A stretch of 64,000 nucleotides of DNA from the NCBI RefSeq assembly GCF_947499705.1, contig NZ_CANMPJ010000001.1, forward strand, positions 345,501-409,500. Reading direction: 5' to 3'. The DNA is from an uncultured Erythrobacter sp. GTDB taxonomy: Bacteria > Pseudomonadota > Alphaproteobacteria > Sphingomonadales > Sphingomonadaceae. The position numbers were made by a program, and so were the translations under genes. Within the stretch, counting starts at the first letter, position 1, and each line of letters starts with the position of its first letter. The notes beneath the pieces are model-generated. The model was not told where the DNA came from. It saw nothing but the letters and a program-made list of their open reading frames with translations, and ran no database searches. This document shows, in pieces, positions 53,568 to 63,836 of the stretch.

Positions 53568-54486
53568 CAGCTACCAGCTCTGCGAGAAACTCGCGGTTGC
53601 GCTGCGTGAGTTCTGCGTTTTGATAAATATCGCTCGGGAGTTGGTACGGTGTGTTTGGCAGAACGCGGTAAAGGAAAGCTCGCAGTCTCAACCACCAAGC
53701 TCGCCCGCGAGAGGAATGCGCCGCGCCAGAAGTTTTGGAATGTGACAGCAGCTTCGTGCCCAGGCCAGGGCTGGTTGTCTGCTTGCCTGTGAGTTTCACA
53801 TAGAGAGAATGCGCCTTGATATCCCAGGCGGCTGGCCGCGAGTTGAGCCTTGGTGCAGAGGCCAGTTGCTTGGGAACTGCGCGCCGCTGGTCTTCGCTGA
53901 GATTGAAAACGCGGGCGAGGGTGCGGAGATCGAACTGGGTTTGCAGCGGCAGAACAACCACGCGGTCGAACCGTTCTTGGTATATCTCGACCAGCCGCCG
54001 CAGATCGAACTGGTCGACGTTAAATACATCATCAAGCCAATGGACTTCGTGCGGCGCGGCGCGACCGTATTGCTCGTTTGAAAGGAAGAAGTCCTGCGGG
54101 CGCACATAGGCTCCGGCGCGGCAGCTGCCAGCATACAGGCTGGCTTGGAAATCGACTGGATCGCGCAGGGAAATAAGGATCGTCGTGTGCGGTCCCCAAA
54201 GCGAAAGCAGGTCGTCGGCGGCGGCTTCAAAGTGTTGGGGAAGCCAGGTGGCCAGCGCTTCATCGCTCACAAACACGCGAGCGTGCTTGACCCTGAGTTC
54301 TTCGATCTTGCGACGATCCGCAGGATCGCGGAACAGCAGGAACCGGCTCAGCCCCTCAAGCAGTTCGGGGGGATTATATTCATAGCCAGCAAGCTGCGAG
54401 ACCTGCGGGAAGACGTGTCTTTGAAGCGTTGTAGTACCGGTTTTGGCCAAGCCGACATGCAGGATTTGTCGTGCTGGATCGGTCAA
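53533..54486 (-). CDS. Sulfotransferase-like protein
   Basis: A protein of about 317 residues with the PAPS 5'-phosphosulfate-binding signature HVGLAKTGTTTLQ near its start and a downstream RDPVDF segment corresponding to the 3'-phosphate region. It probably sulfates a surface sugar or lipid. The start is uncertain: a TTG at 54486, preceded by GAGGAG, fits the domain boundary; the frame is open to an ATG at 54711, but that extra part looks non-coding and overlaps the clpB promoter. Its 3' end overlaps the acylase gene. Confidence 0.65.
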   Translation of the reverse strand: MTDPARQILHVGLAKTGTTTLQRHVFPQVSQLAGYEYNPPELLEGLSRFLLFRDPADRRKIEELRVKHARVFVSDEALATWLPQHFEAAADDLLSLWGPHTTILISLRDPVDFQASLYAGSCRAGAYVRPQDFFLSNEQYGRAAPHEVHWLDDVFNVDQFDLRRLVEIYQERFDRVVVLPLQTQFDLRTLARVFNLSEDQRRAVPKQLASAPRLNSRPAAWDIKAHSLYVKLTGKQTTSPGLGTKLLSHSKTSGAAHSSRGRAWWLRLRAFLYRVLPNTPYQLPSDIYQNAELTQRNREFLAELVADERAADLCPDD

Positions 54487-54655
54487 AGGTCGCAAGCTCC
54501 TCAAATGCGGTAGCCATTGGAATTGAAAAGGAGCTGGATGTTGCAAGTGCCTATCGGCCGCTCCAAAACTTGGCAAGTTGCCCCCTTGGCAAGCAGCCTT
54601 GCTCAACCCACCTAGTCGAGTAATACACCTACGCACGAAATTTTCGCGGCCAAGC

Positions 54656-54684
54656 CTTGTGTTGCTGAAATGCAACACTACTTT
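54656..54684 (+). promoter_or_regulatory. Candidate heat-shock promoter of clpB
   Basis: CTTG at 54656-54659 and CTACTTT at 54678-54684 are separated by 18 bases, resembling the alphaproteobacterial RpoH pattern. The spacer holds a perfect inverted repeat GTGTTGC-TGAAAT-GCAACAC (54659-54678). The clpB start is 30 bases further. The assignment is by eye and the -10 match is imperfect. Confidence 0.4.
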
Positions 54685-54713
54685 GAACGGGCAATTCCAA
54701 TGAGGGGTCACTC

Positions 54714-57302
54714 ATGAATCTCGAAAAGTTCACCGATCGCGCCAAGGGCTTCCTGCAGAGCGCGCAGACTGTCGCGATCCGCATGAACCATCAGCGGATT
54801 ACGCCGCTGCACTTGCTCAAGGCTCTCCTCGAGGATGAAGAGGGCATGGCGGCTGGGCTGATCCAGCGCGCGGGCGGCGAAGCGACTTTGGCAGTCAGTG
54901 CGGTCGATGTGGCGCTGGGCAAGATCCCGGTCGTGACCGGTGGCGGGGCCCAGCAGACACCCGGCCTCGATAACGATGCCGTGCGCGTGCTCGATCAGGC
55001 TGAAACCATCGCCGAGAAAGCGGGCGATTCCTACGTGACGGTCGAAATGCTGCTAGTCGCTCTGGCGCTTGCTCCAGGCACGACTGGCGAAGCGATGAAG
55101 GCTGCAAGCGTGACCCCGCAAAGCCTGAACTCGGCTATCGACGATCTGCGCGGTGGGCGCAAGGCAGACAGCGCGAGCGCCGAAAGTTCGTATGATGCGA
55201 TGGAGAAGTTCGCCCGCGATCTGACGCAGGCGGCGCGCGACGGTAAACTCGATCCGGTAATTGGCCGCGACGAGGAAATCCGCCGTGCGATCCAGATCCT
55301 CGCTCGCCGGACAAAGAACAACCCAGCGATGATTGGCGAACCCGGCACGGGTAAGACTGCCATTGCCGAAGGGCTGGCGCTCCGCATCGCCAATGGGGAC
55401 GTGCCGGACAGCCTCAAAGGTCGCACGCTGATGAGCCTCGACATGGGTTCCCTGATTGCCGGTGCGAAATATCGCGGCGAGTTCGAAGAACGGCTGAAAT
55501 CGGTGCTGGACGAGGTCAAGAATGCCGACGGCCAGATCATCCTGTTCATCGATGAGATGCACACGCTGATCGGAGCGGGCGCGAGCGAAGGCTCGATGGA
55601 TGCCTCGAACTTGCTCAAGCCTGCTCTTTCGCGCGGTGAGCTGCACTGCATCGGCGCGACCACGCTCGACGAATACCAGAAGTACGTCGAGAAAGACCCG
55701 GCGCTGCAGCGGCGTTTCCAGCCGGTCTACATCGAAGAGCCTAGCGTTGAGGACACGATCAGCATCCTGCGCGGGATCAAGGACAAGTACGAGCTGCACC
55801 ACGGCGTGCGGATCACCGACGGTTCGATTGTCGCGGCGGCGAAGCTGTCCGACCGTTATATTCAGAACCGGTTTCTACCCGACAAGGCCATCGACCTTAT
55901 GGACGAGGCCGCATCGCGCATCCGTATGGAGGTCGAGAGCAAGCCTGAAGAGATCGACGAGCTCGACCGCCGGATCATCCAGCTCAAGATCGAGGAGTCG
56001 GCGCTCGAAAAGGAGGATGACCGTGCTTCGCGCGACCGCCTGACGTCTTTGCGCGAGGAATTGGCCAATCTCGAACAGGAAAGCGCCGAGCTTACCACGC
56101 GCTGGCAGAACGAGCGCGACAAGATCGAAGCCGAAGGCAAGATCAAGGAAGAGCTCGACCATGCGCGGCTTGAGCTTGAACAAGCCCAGCGCGAAGGCGA
56201 TCTCGCCAAGGCTGGTGAGCTTTCCTACGGCACCATTCCTGATCTCGAAAAGCGCCTCGAAGCGGCAGAAGAGCTGAGCGAAGACGCCTTGCTGCGCGAA
56301 GAGGTGACCGAAGAGGATATCGCCGGCGTCGTCGCCCGCTGGACTGGTATCCCGATGGAGCGGATGCTCGAAGGCGAGCGCGAGAAGCTGCTCGACATGG
56401 AGCAAATCCTCGGCAAGCGCGTGATCGGGCAGAGCGACGCCATTGAAGCGGTGTCAAAAGCCGTGCGGCGTGCGCGCGCGGGCCTCCAAGACCCCGGCCG
56501 TCCGCTGGGAAGTTTCCTGTTCCTCGGTCCGACCGGCGTCGGCAAGACCGAGCTTACCAAGGCTCTGGCCGAATTCCTGTTTGACGACGACCAAGCGATG
56601 GTCCGCATCGATATGTCCGAATTCATGGAGAAGCACTCGGTCGCCCGGCTGATCGGCGCGCCTCCGGGCTATGTTGGTTATGACGAAGGCGGGGTTCTGA
56701 CCGAAAGCGTTCGCCGTCGCCCGTATCAGGTCGTGCTGTTCGACGAGGTCGAGAAAGCGCATAGCGACGTCTTCAATGTGCTGTTGCAGGTGCTCGACGA
56801 TGGGCGGCTGACTGACGGTCAGGGCCGGGTGGTCGATTTCTCGAACACACTGATCATCCTGACGTCGAACCTCGGCAGCCAGTTCCTCTCCAACCTGGGC
56901 GATGACGGCAAGGTTGCCGATGTCGAGGATCAGGTAATGGATGTGGTGCGCGGACATTTCCGGCCCGAATTCCTCAACCGGTTGGACGAGATCATCCTAT
57001 TCCACCGCCTAGCGATGGAGCACATGGCACCAATCGTCGCGATCCAAGTCAAGCGCGTGCAGAAGCTGCTCGACGACCGGAAGATAACGCTCGACTTGAC
57101 CGAGGCGGCGCTGCGCTGGCTCGGGCGCGTAGGCTACGATCCAGTCTACGGCGCGCGGCCGCTCAAGAGGGCAGTGCAACGCTATTTGCAGGACCCGCTG
57201 GCCGAGATGCTGCTCGAAGGAACGGTGGCAGATGGGGTCACCGTCAAAGTGGAGGAAGGTGACGGCGAATTGAGCATGAAAGTCGAATCCCCAGCGCCAT
57301 AA
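54714..57302 (+). CDS. clpB: Disaggregase ClpB
   Basis: An 862-residue hexameric AAA+ chaperone that resolves protein aggregates with DnaK. Clp N-terminal repeats occupy about 1-145; first AAA domain has Walker A GEPGTGKT near 205-212; the coiled-coil middle domain spans about 410-530 (rich in Glu/Leu/Arg); second AAA domain has GPTGVGKTE near 604-612; and the C-terminal AAA lid domain follows. Full length for the family. It is monocistronic, with a possible RpoH-type promoter upstream. Confidence 0.97.
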   Translation: MNLEKFTDRAKGFLQSAQTVAIRMNHQRITPLHLLKALLEDEEGMAAGLIQRAGGEATLAVSAVDVALGKIPVVTGGGAQQTPGLDNDAVRVLDQAETIAEKAGDSYVTVEMLLVALALAPGTTGEAMKAASVTPQSLNSAIDDLRGGRKADSASAESSYDAMEKFARDLTQAARDGKLDPVIGRDEEIRRAIQILARRTKNNPAMIGEPGTGKTAIAEGLALRIANGDVPDSLKGRTLMSLDMGSLIAGAKYRGEFEERLKSVLDEVKNADGQIILFIDEMHTLIGAGASEGSMDASNLLKPALSRGELHCIGATTLDEYQKYVEKDPALQRRFQPVYIEEPSVEDTISILRGIKDKYELHHGVRITDGSIVAAAKLSDRYIQNRFLPDKAIDLMDEAASRIRMEVESKPEEIDELDRRIIQLKIEESALEKEDDRASRDRLTSLREELANLEQESAELTTRWQNERDKIEAEGKIKEELDHARLELEQAQREGDLAKAGELSYGTIPDLEKRLEAAEELSEDALLREEVTEEDIAGVVARWTGIPMERMLEGEREKLLDMEQILGKRVIGQSDAIEAVSKAVRRARAGLQDPGRPLGSFLFLGPTGVGKTELTKALAEFLFDDDQAMVRIDMSEFMEKHSVARLIGAPPGYVGYDEGGVLTESVRRRPYQVVLFDEVEKAHSDVFNVLLQVLDDGRLTDGQGRVVDFSNTLIILTSNLGSQFLSNLGDDGKVADVEDQVMDVVRGHFRPEFLNRLDEIILFHRLAMEHMAPIVAIQVKRVQKLLDDRKITLDLTEAALRWLGRVGYDPVYGARPLKRAVQRYLQDPLAEMLLEGTVADGVTVKVEEGDGELSMKVESPAP

Positions 57303-57659
57303 CTGACGCAGATTCGCCTTGCGCGGCAGTGAAACAATCTGAGGCCGGTGTAACCGAAGTGGCATGTGCGGCGAATTGTTGCGCCTGAAGTGCGTGTCTT
57401 ATATTTTTCGCAAAGTCCGGCGTGACGCTTGTTTCGGACGTTAACGGCACCCTGTGTGAATCCCGCAACACCGGGCCGAAAAGTGCCGCGTAACTGAACG
57501 CCGCATTTACATGAAACTCTCCTCGTTGCACTAAACCTGCACCGCAGGGGCTTTGTCGCGTAACCATGAGGGATGTTTTCCGACGCAAGGGGTAATTTGC
57601 GTTTCAGGGAACAGGGTTTGGTAGCGATTAAGGCTCCGGTTGTCGCAACTGGAGTGATC
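57303..57659. other. Long leader of the TonB receptor gene, no gene seen
   Basis: 357 bases without a convincing gene. I see no clear riboswitch, terminator or RNA here. It has an AT-richer patch (TTATATTTTTCG near 57409-57420) that could belong to a promoter. Minus-strand open frames across it have no recognisable domain. Confidence 0.5.
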
Positions 57660-60600
57660 ATGAAAAAGTTTCACAGCAATTCGATGAAGGCGCTCGCCTT
57701 CTCGGCATCGGCGATTGCATTCGTCGTCGCCGGTCCTGTTTACGCGCAGGACGAAGGCGAAGAAGGTCAGGAACAGGCCGAAGAGGAAGAAGAGCAGGTC
57801 GAAGTGACGACCGGCGCCACCGGTCAACAGCAGTCGCAAGGCGGCATTACCGTTACCGGTTCGCGTATTGTCCGCGATACCTACAGCTCGATCTCGCCGC
57901 TTCAGGTTCTCAGCACCGAGAACCAGCAGGCAGTTGGTGCATTCGACCCGGCACAGATTCTGCAGCGCTCGGAAAGCGCCGCCGGTCAGCAGATCGACGC
58001 GACCTTCCAGGGCTTCGTTCTCGACAACGGCCCGGGTTCGCAGACGCTGAACCTTCGCGGTCTTGGTGCTGACCGTACGCTGCTCCTGCTTAACGGACGC
58101 CGACTGGCACCGTCGGGTGTGGAAGGCGCGCCGGTTAACCCCTCGCTCAACCTTATTCCTTCGACCCTGATCGATCGCTACGACCTGCTGCTTGACGGCG
58201 CGTCGTCGGTCTACGGTTCGGACGCTGTTGCTGGCGTGGGTAACCTCATCCTGCGTAAAGACTTCGACGGTCTTGAGCTTCAGGCGAACGGTAACATCAA
58301 TCCAGGCGGCGCCGGCGAAGACTATGTCGTCAGTGCAGCTTGGGGCTTCAACACCGACCGTGCCTTCTTCGGCATCGGCGCTGAGTACGCCTTCCGCGAC
58401 GAAGTCACTCTGGGTGATCGCGACTTCCTGTCGGGTTGTAACACCCACTACGAAATCGATCAGAATGGTAACATTCTGACCACCGGTCTACGAGACAATG
58501 CAATCGTCCGTAACCGGACGCCGGGTGTCACGGTTTCGGAGAGCGAGTGTAAAATCTCCGGCATTTCTGGCCGTACATTCATTCCGTTCACTCGTGTCGG
58601 TTCGGTCTACTTCCCGGCCAATGGCAACATTGCCAACATTCCTGGTCTGAACTTTGGTGAGTCGACCAGCTTTAGCGGCATTGATGTGGATTCGAACGGT
58701 GACGGCGTTCGCGACGTTGACTTCCAGAATGTGAACACCAACGCGGCGAACCTCGATCAGACCTTCATTTCTGAGCAGGAACTGATCAACGTCTTCGCAT
58801 ACGGTGAATACACTTTCCCCGGTGAAGCGAACATTACGCCCTATTTTGAAGCCAACTACAGCCGTGCGGAAATCCGACTGCCGAACACTGGCATTCCTCA
58901 GTTTTTCCCGTCGGTACCTGACCTTAACCAGTTCAACCCATGTAACTTTGTTACGGGCACCGGCGTAGACTGCCGGGCGGCGGATAACGCTCTTCAAGAG
59001 AGTGTCGATCCGGAGATCTTCACTCGCGATGTGATTATCAATGCGACTGGTGCGCCAGGTTCGGACGGCCTGCCAGATGTCAATCCGCTTTCGACTGGCT
59101 TCCCGCTGCCCATTTCGCCAATCGGCGCCATCGCGGGTGACCGGAACAATGTCGACGTGCTGCAAGAGCAGTATCGCGGCGTGTTCGGTGTACGCGGCGA
59201 CCTGCCCTTCATCGGCTCAAGCTGGACCTTCGATTTCTCGGGCGTGTACTCGCGCTCGGAAGGGCGTTCGCGGCGCTTCGGTATCCGTGAAGATCGCCTC
59301 GCTCTCTCGCTTGGCCTTGACCCGACAGCCGATTTCGATGGCGACGGTATTGTCGACAACAACGGCGACGGAATTGCCGACGATTATGATCAGAACGAAG
59401 ATTTCTTCGGCTTCTTCGGTGATCCGCAGTTCATCGGTGAATGTAACGCCGCTGGCCTTGCAAACCCAGACCTGGCCGATCCAGGTCTAAATGCTGGTCA
59501 GTGTGTGCCGGTTAACCTGTTCGCTCCAAGCGTTCTGACCGGTGCGATTGGCGATCTCGCTTCGCAAGCCGAGCGTGACTACATCTTCGGTGAGCGCGCG
59601 TTTGATACAACCTATGAGCAGATCATTCTGTCAGGCTTTGTCACCGGCGATCTTTTCGAACTTCCGGCTGGCCCGGTGGGCGTCGTGCTCGGTGCCGAGT
59701 GGCGCGAAGACACTATCAATTCCACGCCGAATACTGTGGCGTCGAACGGGTTGTTCTTTGCGTTCTTTAACGACAGCGGTGCATCGGGCTCTCGTACCGT
59801 GCGTGAGCTCTTCGGCGAAGTCGACATTCCGCTTCAGGCAGGCAAGCCTTGGGTTGAAGAACTGACCGTCAACGTCTCCGGTCGTCTGACCGATGACGAG
59901 TTCTACGGAACCAACGGTACGTTCTCGATCAAGGGCGGCTGGCGCCCGATCCCGTCGTTGCTGCTCAAGCTCAGCTACGGCACATCGTTCCGCGCACCGA
60001 ACCTGCGTGAATTGTTCCTCGATAGCCAGTCGGGCTTCCTTACGCTGTTCGATCCATGCGCAGTTCCGGACGATGCATTTGTCGGCGGCGTCTACAATGC
60101 GGCGACCGATGATCGTGATCAATTCGTTCTCGATAACTGCATCCGCGAAGGACGCGATCCGACCCGAGCTGGTATCGATGACGAAGGTCTTGCTACTGAT
60201 CAATTCTCAAGCGCAGAGATTACATCGGGCGGTGTCCTTGCCAATGGAGCAAACCTCGACCCGGAAACTTCACGCTCAATCACTACGGGCTTCGCGTTTG
60301 AGGAAACATTCGGAGACGGCTTCGATGTCGCGTTGAACTTCAACTATTACGACATCAAACTGAAGCAATCGATTATCGAGCCGGCGGCTCAGTTCATCGT
60401 CAACGACTGCTATGCCCGCGAAGAGAATGTGCGCAGCCAGTTCTGTGATCGGATCACGGTCGGAACCACTGGTCGTCTTCTGGTGTCAGATATCTTCCAG
60501 GGCTTTCTGAACCTCGATCAGGAATCGGTCCGCGGTATCGATATCAACGCCAGCTTTGGCCGCGACATCACGATTGGCAACGACGTCTTTGGCCTTGGGC

Positions 60601-61124
60601 TGAACCTTCGCGCCAACCACCTGATTGAACGTTCGAGCCTGTTCACGAACGATGATGGTTCGCTCCAATTCGATGATGACGCTGGCGAATTCGGCTTCCC
60701 GAGCTGGACCGGTCGTGCGACCTTCACCGTCGACTATGACGATTTCCGGTTCACCTGGCAGACTCGCTATATCGGCGAAGTCGAGCAGCAAGCCGACGGC
60801 ATCGACCCGCTCGATGACGCTTTCGGTAACGAAGGAACCGGGTTCTTCGGCGATACCTGCCTCGGTGCTGGTACTGCCAATGTTGCCGGTGACGGTATTA
60901 TCTGCCGTGACGTAGGTTTCGCTGAAGAATGGTTCGAGCACACCGCGTCGATCCGTTGGGACAATGGCGATTTCCGCATCATCGCAGGTGTCACCAACAT
61001 CTTCGACACCGATCCGCCACTGATCGATACCAACGAAGTGTTCGGTATCTCGAACATTGCGATCGGCAACGGCTACAACCTTGATGGCCGCGAATTCTTC
61101 GCTCAGTTGCTTTACCGCTTCTGA
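57660..61124 (+). CDS. TonB-dependent receptor
   Basis: A 1154-residue outer-membrane active transporter. The signal peptide ends near residue 29 (GPVYAQ). An acidic Glu-rich segment (EEEEEQVEV) and GITVTGSRI, like a TonB-box region, precede the plug (to about 200; NLRGLGADRTLLLLNGRR, GSDAVAGVGNLIL). The barrel extends to the terminal LLYRF. Two loop segments, near residues 342-353 and 557-580, contain DxDxDG-like aspartate repeats that resemble calcium-binding thrombospondin-type units. GGAG precedes the ATG at 57660. Its terminator separates it from the S9 peptidase gene, which may use the imported peptides. Confidence 0.93.
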   Translation: MKKFHSNSMKALAFSASAIAFVVAGPVYAQDEGEEGQEQAEEEEEQVEVTTGATGQQQSQGGITVTGSRIVRDTYSSISPLQVLSTENQQAVGAFDPAQILQRSESAAGQQIDATFQGFVLDNGPGSQTLNLRGLGADRTLLLLNGRRLAPSGVEGAPVNPSLNLIPSTLIDRYDLLLDGASSVYGSDAVAGVGNLILRKDFDGLELQANGNINPGGAGEDYVVSAAWGFNTDRAFFGIGAEYAFRDEVTLGDRDFLSGCNTHYEIDQNGNILTTGLRDNAIVRNRTPGVTVSESECKISGISGRTFIPFTRVGSVYFPANGNIANIPGLNFGESTSFSGIDVDSNGDGVRDVDFQNVNTNAANLDQTFISEQELINVFAYGEYTFPGEANITPYFEANYSRAEIRLPNTGIPQFFPSVPDLNQFNPCNFVTGTGVDCRAADNALQESVDPEIFTRDVIINATGAPGSDGLPDVNPLSTGFPLPISPIGAIAGDRNNVDVLQEQYRGVFGVRGDLPFIGSSWTFDFSGVYSRSEGRSRRFGIREDRLALSLGLDPTADFDGDGIVDNNGDGIADDYDQNEDFFGFFGDPQFIGECNAAGLANPDLADPGLNAGQCVPVNLFAPSVLTGAIGDLASQAERDYIFGERAFDTTYEQIILSGFVTGDLFELPAGPVGVVLGAEWREDTINSTPNTVASNGLFFAFFNDSGASGSRTVRELFGEVDIPLQAGKPWVEELTVNVSGRLTDDEFYGTNGTFSIKGGWRPIPSLLLKLSYGTSFRAPNLRELFLDSQSGFLTLFDPCAVPDDAFVGGVYNAATDDRDQFVLDNCIREGRDPTRAGIDDEGLATDQFSSAEITSGGVLANGANLDPETSRSITTGFAFEETFGDGFDVALNFNYYDIKLKQSIIEPAAQFIVNDCYAREENVRSQFCDRITVGTTGRLLVSDIFQGFLNLDQESVRGIDINASFGRDITIGNDVFGLGLNLRANHLIERSSLFTNDDGSLQFDDDAGEFGFPSWTGRATFTVDYDDFRFTWQTRYIGEVEQQADGIDPLDDAFGNEGTGFFGDTCLGAGTANVAGDGIICRDVGFAEEWFEHTASIRWDNGDFRIIAGVTNIFDTDPPLIDTNEVFGISNIAIGNGYNLDGREFFAQLLYRF

Positions 61125-61147
61125 TCGGGAAACCGCGCAATTAAGCC

Positions 61148-61190
61148 AAAAAAGGCGGCCTCTCGCACTTGCCGAGGGGCCGCTTTTTTG
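61148..61190. terminator. Strong terminator after the TonB receptor
   Basis: GCGGCC and GGCCGC, extended by CTCG/CGAG with one mismatch on each side, form the stem, with A-run before and TTTTTTG after. It is bidirectional in form and acts mainly on the plus strand here. Confidence 0.88.
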
Positions 61191-61280
61191 TTTTATTGCG
61201 CATCAGGGGGAGACGCCGAGGAGGACGCGCGGCTCGCCACTTCATCCAATCTCATCACTCATTTCATGAGAGTCGCAATT

Positions 61281-63278
61281 ATGAAATTACTCAAAGCACC
61301 ACTGATGGCCGCAATGGTCGGCGTCAGTATCCTCGGCCTTAGCGTCGCAGCACCGTCTGAAGCGCAGGCGCAATCCAGCATACCCGTCGATGTTTGGTCG
61401 CTTCGCAATGTTGTGAATGCGGTGCAGGTGTCTCCTGATGGCAAGCACGTCCTCGTTCACATCAACCCCACAAAAGACGGCGAATATCTGCTGCAAATCT
61501 TTAGGACTGACGACCTATCTGAACCGGTACGCACGCTTGCAGCGGACCCTATGGAAATCATCTCAGCGAGATGGGTCAGCGACAACCATATTTTCGGATC
61601 GGCATGGCAAGAGGTTCGTAAACGAGTAACGCGGCCCGAAGAAAATCACCGAAGCTTCAAGGCCTATTTCTACAATCTAGAAGAAAACAAGTTCAGCACG
61701 GTTGACGGAAATTTCGGGATCGAAGGTCTGCTGCCCAATGAGCCTAACCATATTCTCATCGGGACAGGAAACGCGATTCCCGATAGCTCTGGCGTCGATC
61801 CATTCGCGGCATTTCGACCTGTTTCGTACTATAAGTTCGATTTGCGCTCAGGGTCGCGCAAGCTCGTCATCAAAGGGAACGAAAAGTATTCGAATCTGGC
61901 CTTCGATATCGATGGCAACCCTCGCTATGCCGAGGGCTATGACAACGAAACGAAGAAGCTCAGCTATTATTTCAGGCGACCAGGCGAGGGATCTTGGACG
62001 CAGTTCGGAGACGAATTTGATCTCGATGACCATGAAAACCTCTACCGCGTCCTCGGTGGCTTTCAGGGTCTAGTGGGCTTCGACGATAAGGATACGAATA
62101 TCGGATACATCATCGACAACCGTGATGGTGAGGATAAGGCCGCTCTCTACAAGTTCGACTTCACATCAGGTGACTTCGGCGAAAAAATGTTCCAGGCCGA
62201 AGACTCCGACGTCATGGGAGTCCAAACGCACTCAATTCCCGGGAACAACAAGCTTGTCGCTGCAATGTACCCCGGAGCCAAGCGTGAGCGGCATTGGTTT
62301 GATGAAGAGGAAAAGGCGCTTTATGAAGCGCTAGAACAGCAAATTCCTTACGCTCACCAGATCTCGATCACCAGCCGGTCGAGGGATGGAAACACGATGA
62401 TCGTTCAGAACTCCGGTCCACGTGATCCGGGCTCGTTCTGGATGGTGAAAGATGGTCAAATGGCCAAGCTGGGCAGCCGAAACCCTCTTATCAATCCCGA
62501 TCAGCTTTCGGATGTTAAGTACATTCGTTACGAGGCGCGTGATGGGCGAATGATACCTGCCTATGTCACTGTTCCTAAAGGGGAAGGCCCGTTCCCGTTG
62601 GTCGTTCAGCACCACGGCGGGCCGCACGTCAACGCGGTTCAGGGTTACAATGAAATCGGGCAGATGCTGGCCAGCGCTGGTTACATGGTTCTCTACCCGC
62701 AAAACCGCATTTCAACCGGTTGGGGCAAGTCACACTTCGATGCTGGTTACGGCGAGCATGGTTTGGCGATGCAGGATGACAAGGATGACGGTGCCCTGTA
62801 CCTGATTGAGCAGGGGCTTGTGGATCCTGACCGTGTGGCGTTCTATGGTTGGTCTTACGGCGGTTATGCCGCGCTTGTTGCTTCGCAGCGAGAAGACAAT
62901 ATCTACCAGTGCGCAATCGCAATGGCAGGGGTTTCTGATCCCGCTAAATCCTATCGCAACCGACGTGGGACAAACTCTCCCAAGGCGTTGGATGATTGGG
63001 GTAAGCGCAGAGGTATGATCGGCGTCAACCCGATTGAGGACGTGGCGAAGGCCAATATTCCGCTGCTAATGGCGCACGGTGACGTAGATTCACGGGTCCG
63101 CTACTACCACTTGAAAGACTATAAATCGGCGTTGGAAAAGGCTGGAAAAGGTTCGCTTGGCCAGTTCTTGACGCTGAAAGGTGTCGATCACAACAACCTC
63201 ATGTTCGATCACCAACAGCAGCTCTACACGAAGATGCTGGACTTTCTTGCCAACGATTGCGGTCCGGGCGGCCTGTAA
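61281..63278 (+). CDS. S9-family prolyl oligopeptidase-like peptidase
   Basis: A 665-residue serine peptidase. The signal peptide ends near 27 (SEAQAQ). A beta-propeller-like domain (about 30-395) precedes the alpha/beta hydrolase domain. Catalytic residues are Ser525 (GWSYGGYAA), Asp603 (HGDVDSRV) and His637 (GVDHNNL), in the order of dipeptidyl/acylaminoacyl peptidases. It is periplasmic and probably trims peptides. ATG at 61281 is preferred; an in-frame ATG at 61266 adds five residues. It lies downstream of the TonB receptor, separated by a terminator. Confidence 0.92.
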   Translation: MKLLKAPLMAAMVGVSILGLSVAAPSEAQAQSSIPVDVWSLRNVVNAVQVSPDGKHVLVHINPTKDGEYLLQIFRTDDLSEPVRTLAADPMEIISARWVSDNHIFGSAWQEVRKRVTRPEENHRSFKAYFYNLEENKFSTVDGNFGIEGLLPNEPNHILIGTGNAIPDSSGVDPFAAFRPVSYYKFDLRSGSRKLVIKGNEKYSNLAFDIDGNPRYAEGYDNETKKLSYYFRRPGEGSWTQFGDEFDLDDHENLYRVLGGFQGLVGFDDKDTNIGYIIDNRDGEDKAALYKFDFTSGDFGEKMFQAEDSDVMGVQTHSIPGNNKLVAAMYPGAKRERHWFDEEEKALYEALEQQIPYAHQISITSRSRDGNTMIVQNSGPRDPGSFWMVKDGQMAKLGSRNPLINPDQLSDVKYIRYEARDGRMIPAYVTVPKGEGPFPLVVQHHGGPHVNAVQGYNEIGQMLASAGYMVLYPQNRISTGWGKSHFDAGYGEHGLAMQDDKDDGALYLIEQGLVDPDRVAFYGWSYGGYAALVASQREDNIYQCAIAMAGVSDPAKSYRNRRGTNSPKALDDWGKRRGMIGVNPIEDVAKANIPLLMAHGDVDSRVRYYHLKDYKSALEKAGKGSLGQFLTLKGVDHNNLMFDHQQQLYTKMLDFLANDCGPGGL

Positions 63279-63300
63279 GCCGACCGCTCTACATCAAGTC

Positions 63301-63321
63301 TGTCGCATTCAGATTGCGACA
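63301..63321. repeat. Short palindrome after the S9 peptidase gene
   Basis: TGTCGCA-TTCAGAT-TGCGACA, perfect 7-base arms, lies just before the next terminator. It resembles an operator but sits downstream of a gene. Confidence 0.45.
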
Positions 63322-63328
63322 CAAAAGA

Positions 63329-63355
63329 GGGCTCGCCTGATTGGCGGGCCCTTTT
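63329..63355 (+). terminator. Terminator after the S9 peptidase gene
   Basis: GGGCTCGCC and GGCGGGCCC form a 9-base stem with one G-T pair around TGATT, followed by TTTT. Confidence 0.82.
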
Positions 63356-63359
63356 CTTT

Positions 63360-63780
63360 GGGCGTTGGCTTTCCCGTGTAGCGGTTTGGTCCTTCGTGAC
63401 CACTGGCCTGCTGAAAGGCGCATAACCGGGCGATGGCAGCCGCGCTCTGCGGATCCGATGCATGGCAATAGGATCGCTTGGTTTCCCCTCGTAAGCTAGC
63501 GTGTCGCTGCTTGCGAAGCAGTGGAAGCGTCGCATCAAACCTTTGATGCTAGTCCGGCGGGAGCGGCCGTGTTCACGCTCGGGATGGCCGTCTTTCAGGC
63601 ACCGACGAAAGTCGGAGCGCCCGCGAGCTCTTGGCGTCATAGCCGAGCGATCTTCCGGGAGCGGCGAGAGATCCCGCGTGCCGACGTCATCGACGAGGAT
63701 CGGTAGACCGCAGCCTCGAGTTGGGGACTGCAGTGGCCGCCGCAGGTAGACACGCTCTTTGCCCGCTCACCGAAGACACA
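63360..63780. other. Unassigned gap between S9 peptidase and next TonB receptor
   Basis: About 420 GC-rich bases between two terminators. Short open frames exist on both strands but none has a convincing ribosome site, signal peptide or domain; one plus-strand frame (about 63521-63706) keeps a protein-like stretch (AAVFTLGMAVFQAPTKVG) and could be a gene remnant. No RNA is recognised. Confidence 0.4.
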
Positions 63781-63785
63781 AAAAA

Positions 63786-63809
63786 AGCCGCGGACCGAAG
63801 TCCGCGGCT
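63786..63809 (-). terminator. Terminator of the right-edge TonB receptor gene
   Basis: AGCCGCGGAC and GTCCGCGGCT form a perfect 10-base stem with a CGAA loop (TTCG on the minus strand); the minus-strand transcript continues into a T-run of seven bases. It serves the gene ending at 63837. Confidence 0.9.
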
Positions 63810-63836
63810 CCTTTGTTTGGTTCGCTTACGCTTCGA

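Noticed and set aside
54487..54711. N-terminal extension of the sulfotransferase-like frame to an ATG at 54711
   Set aside because: The extra 75 codons lack protein-like character and would cover the clpB promoter region.
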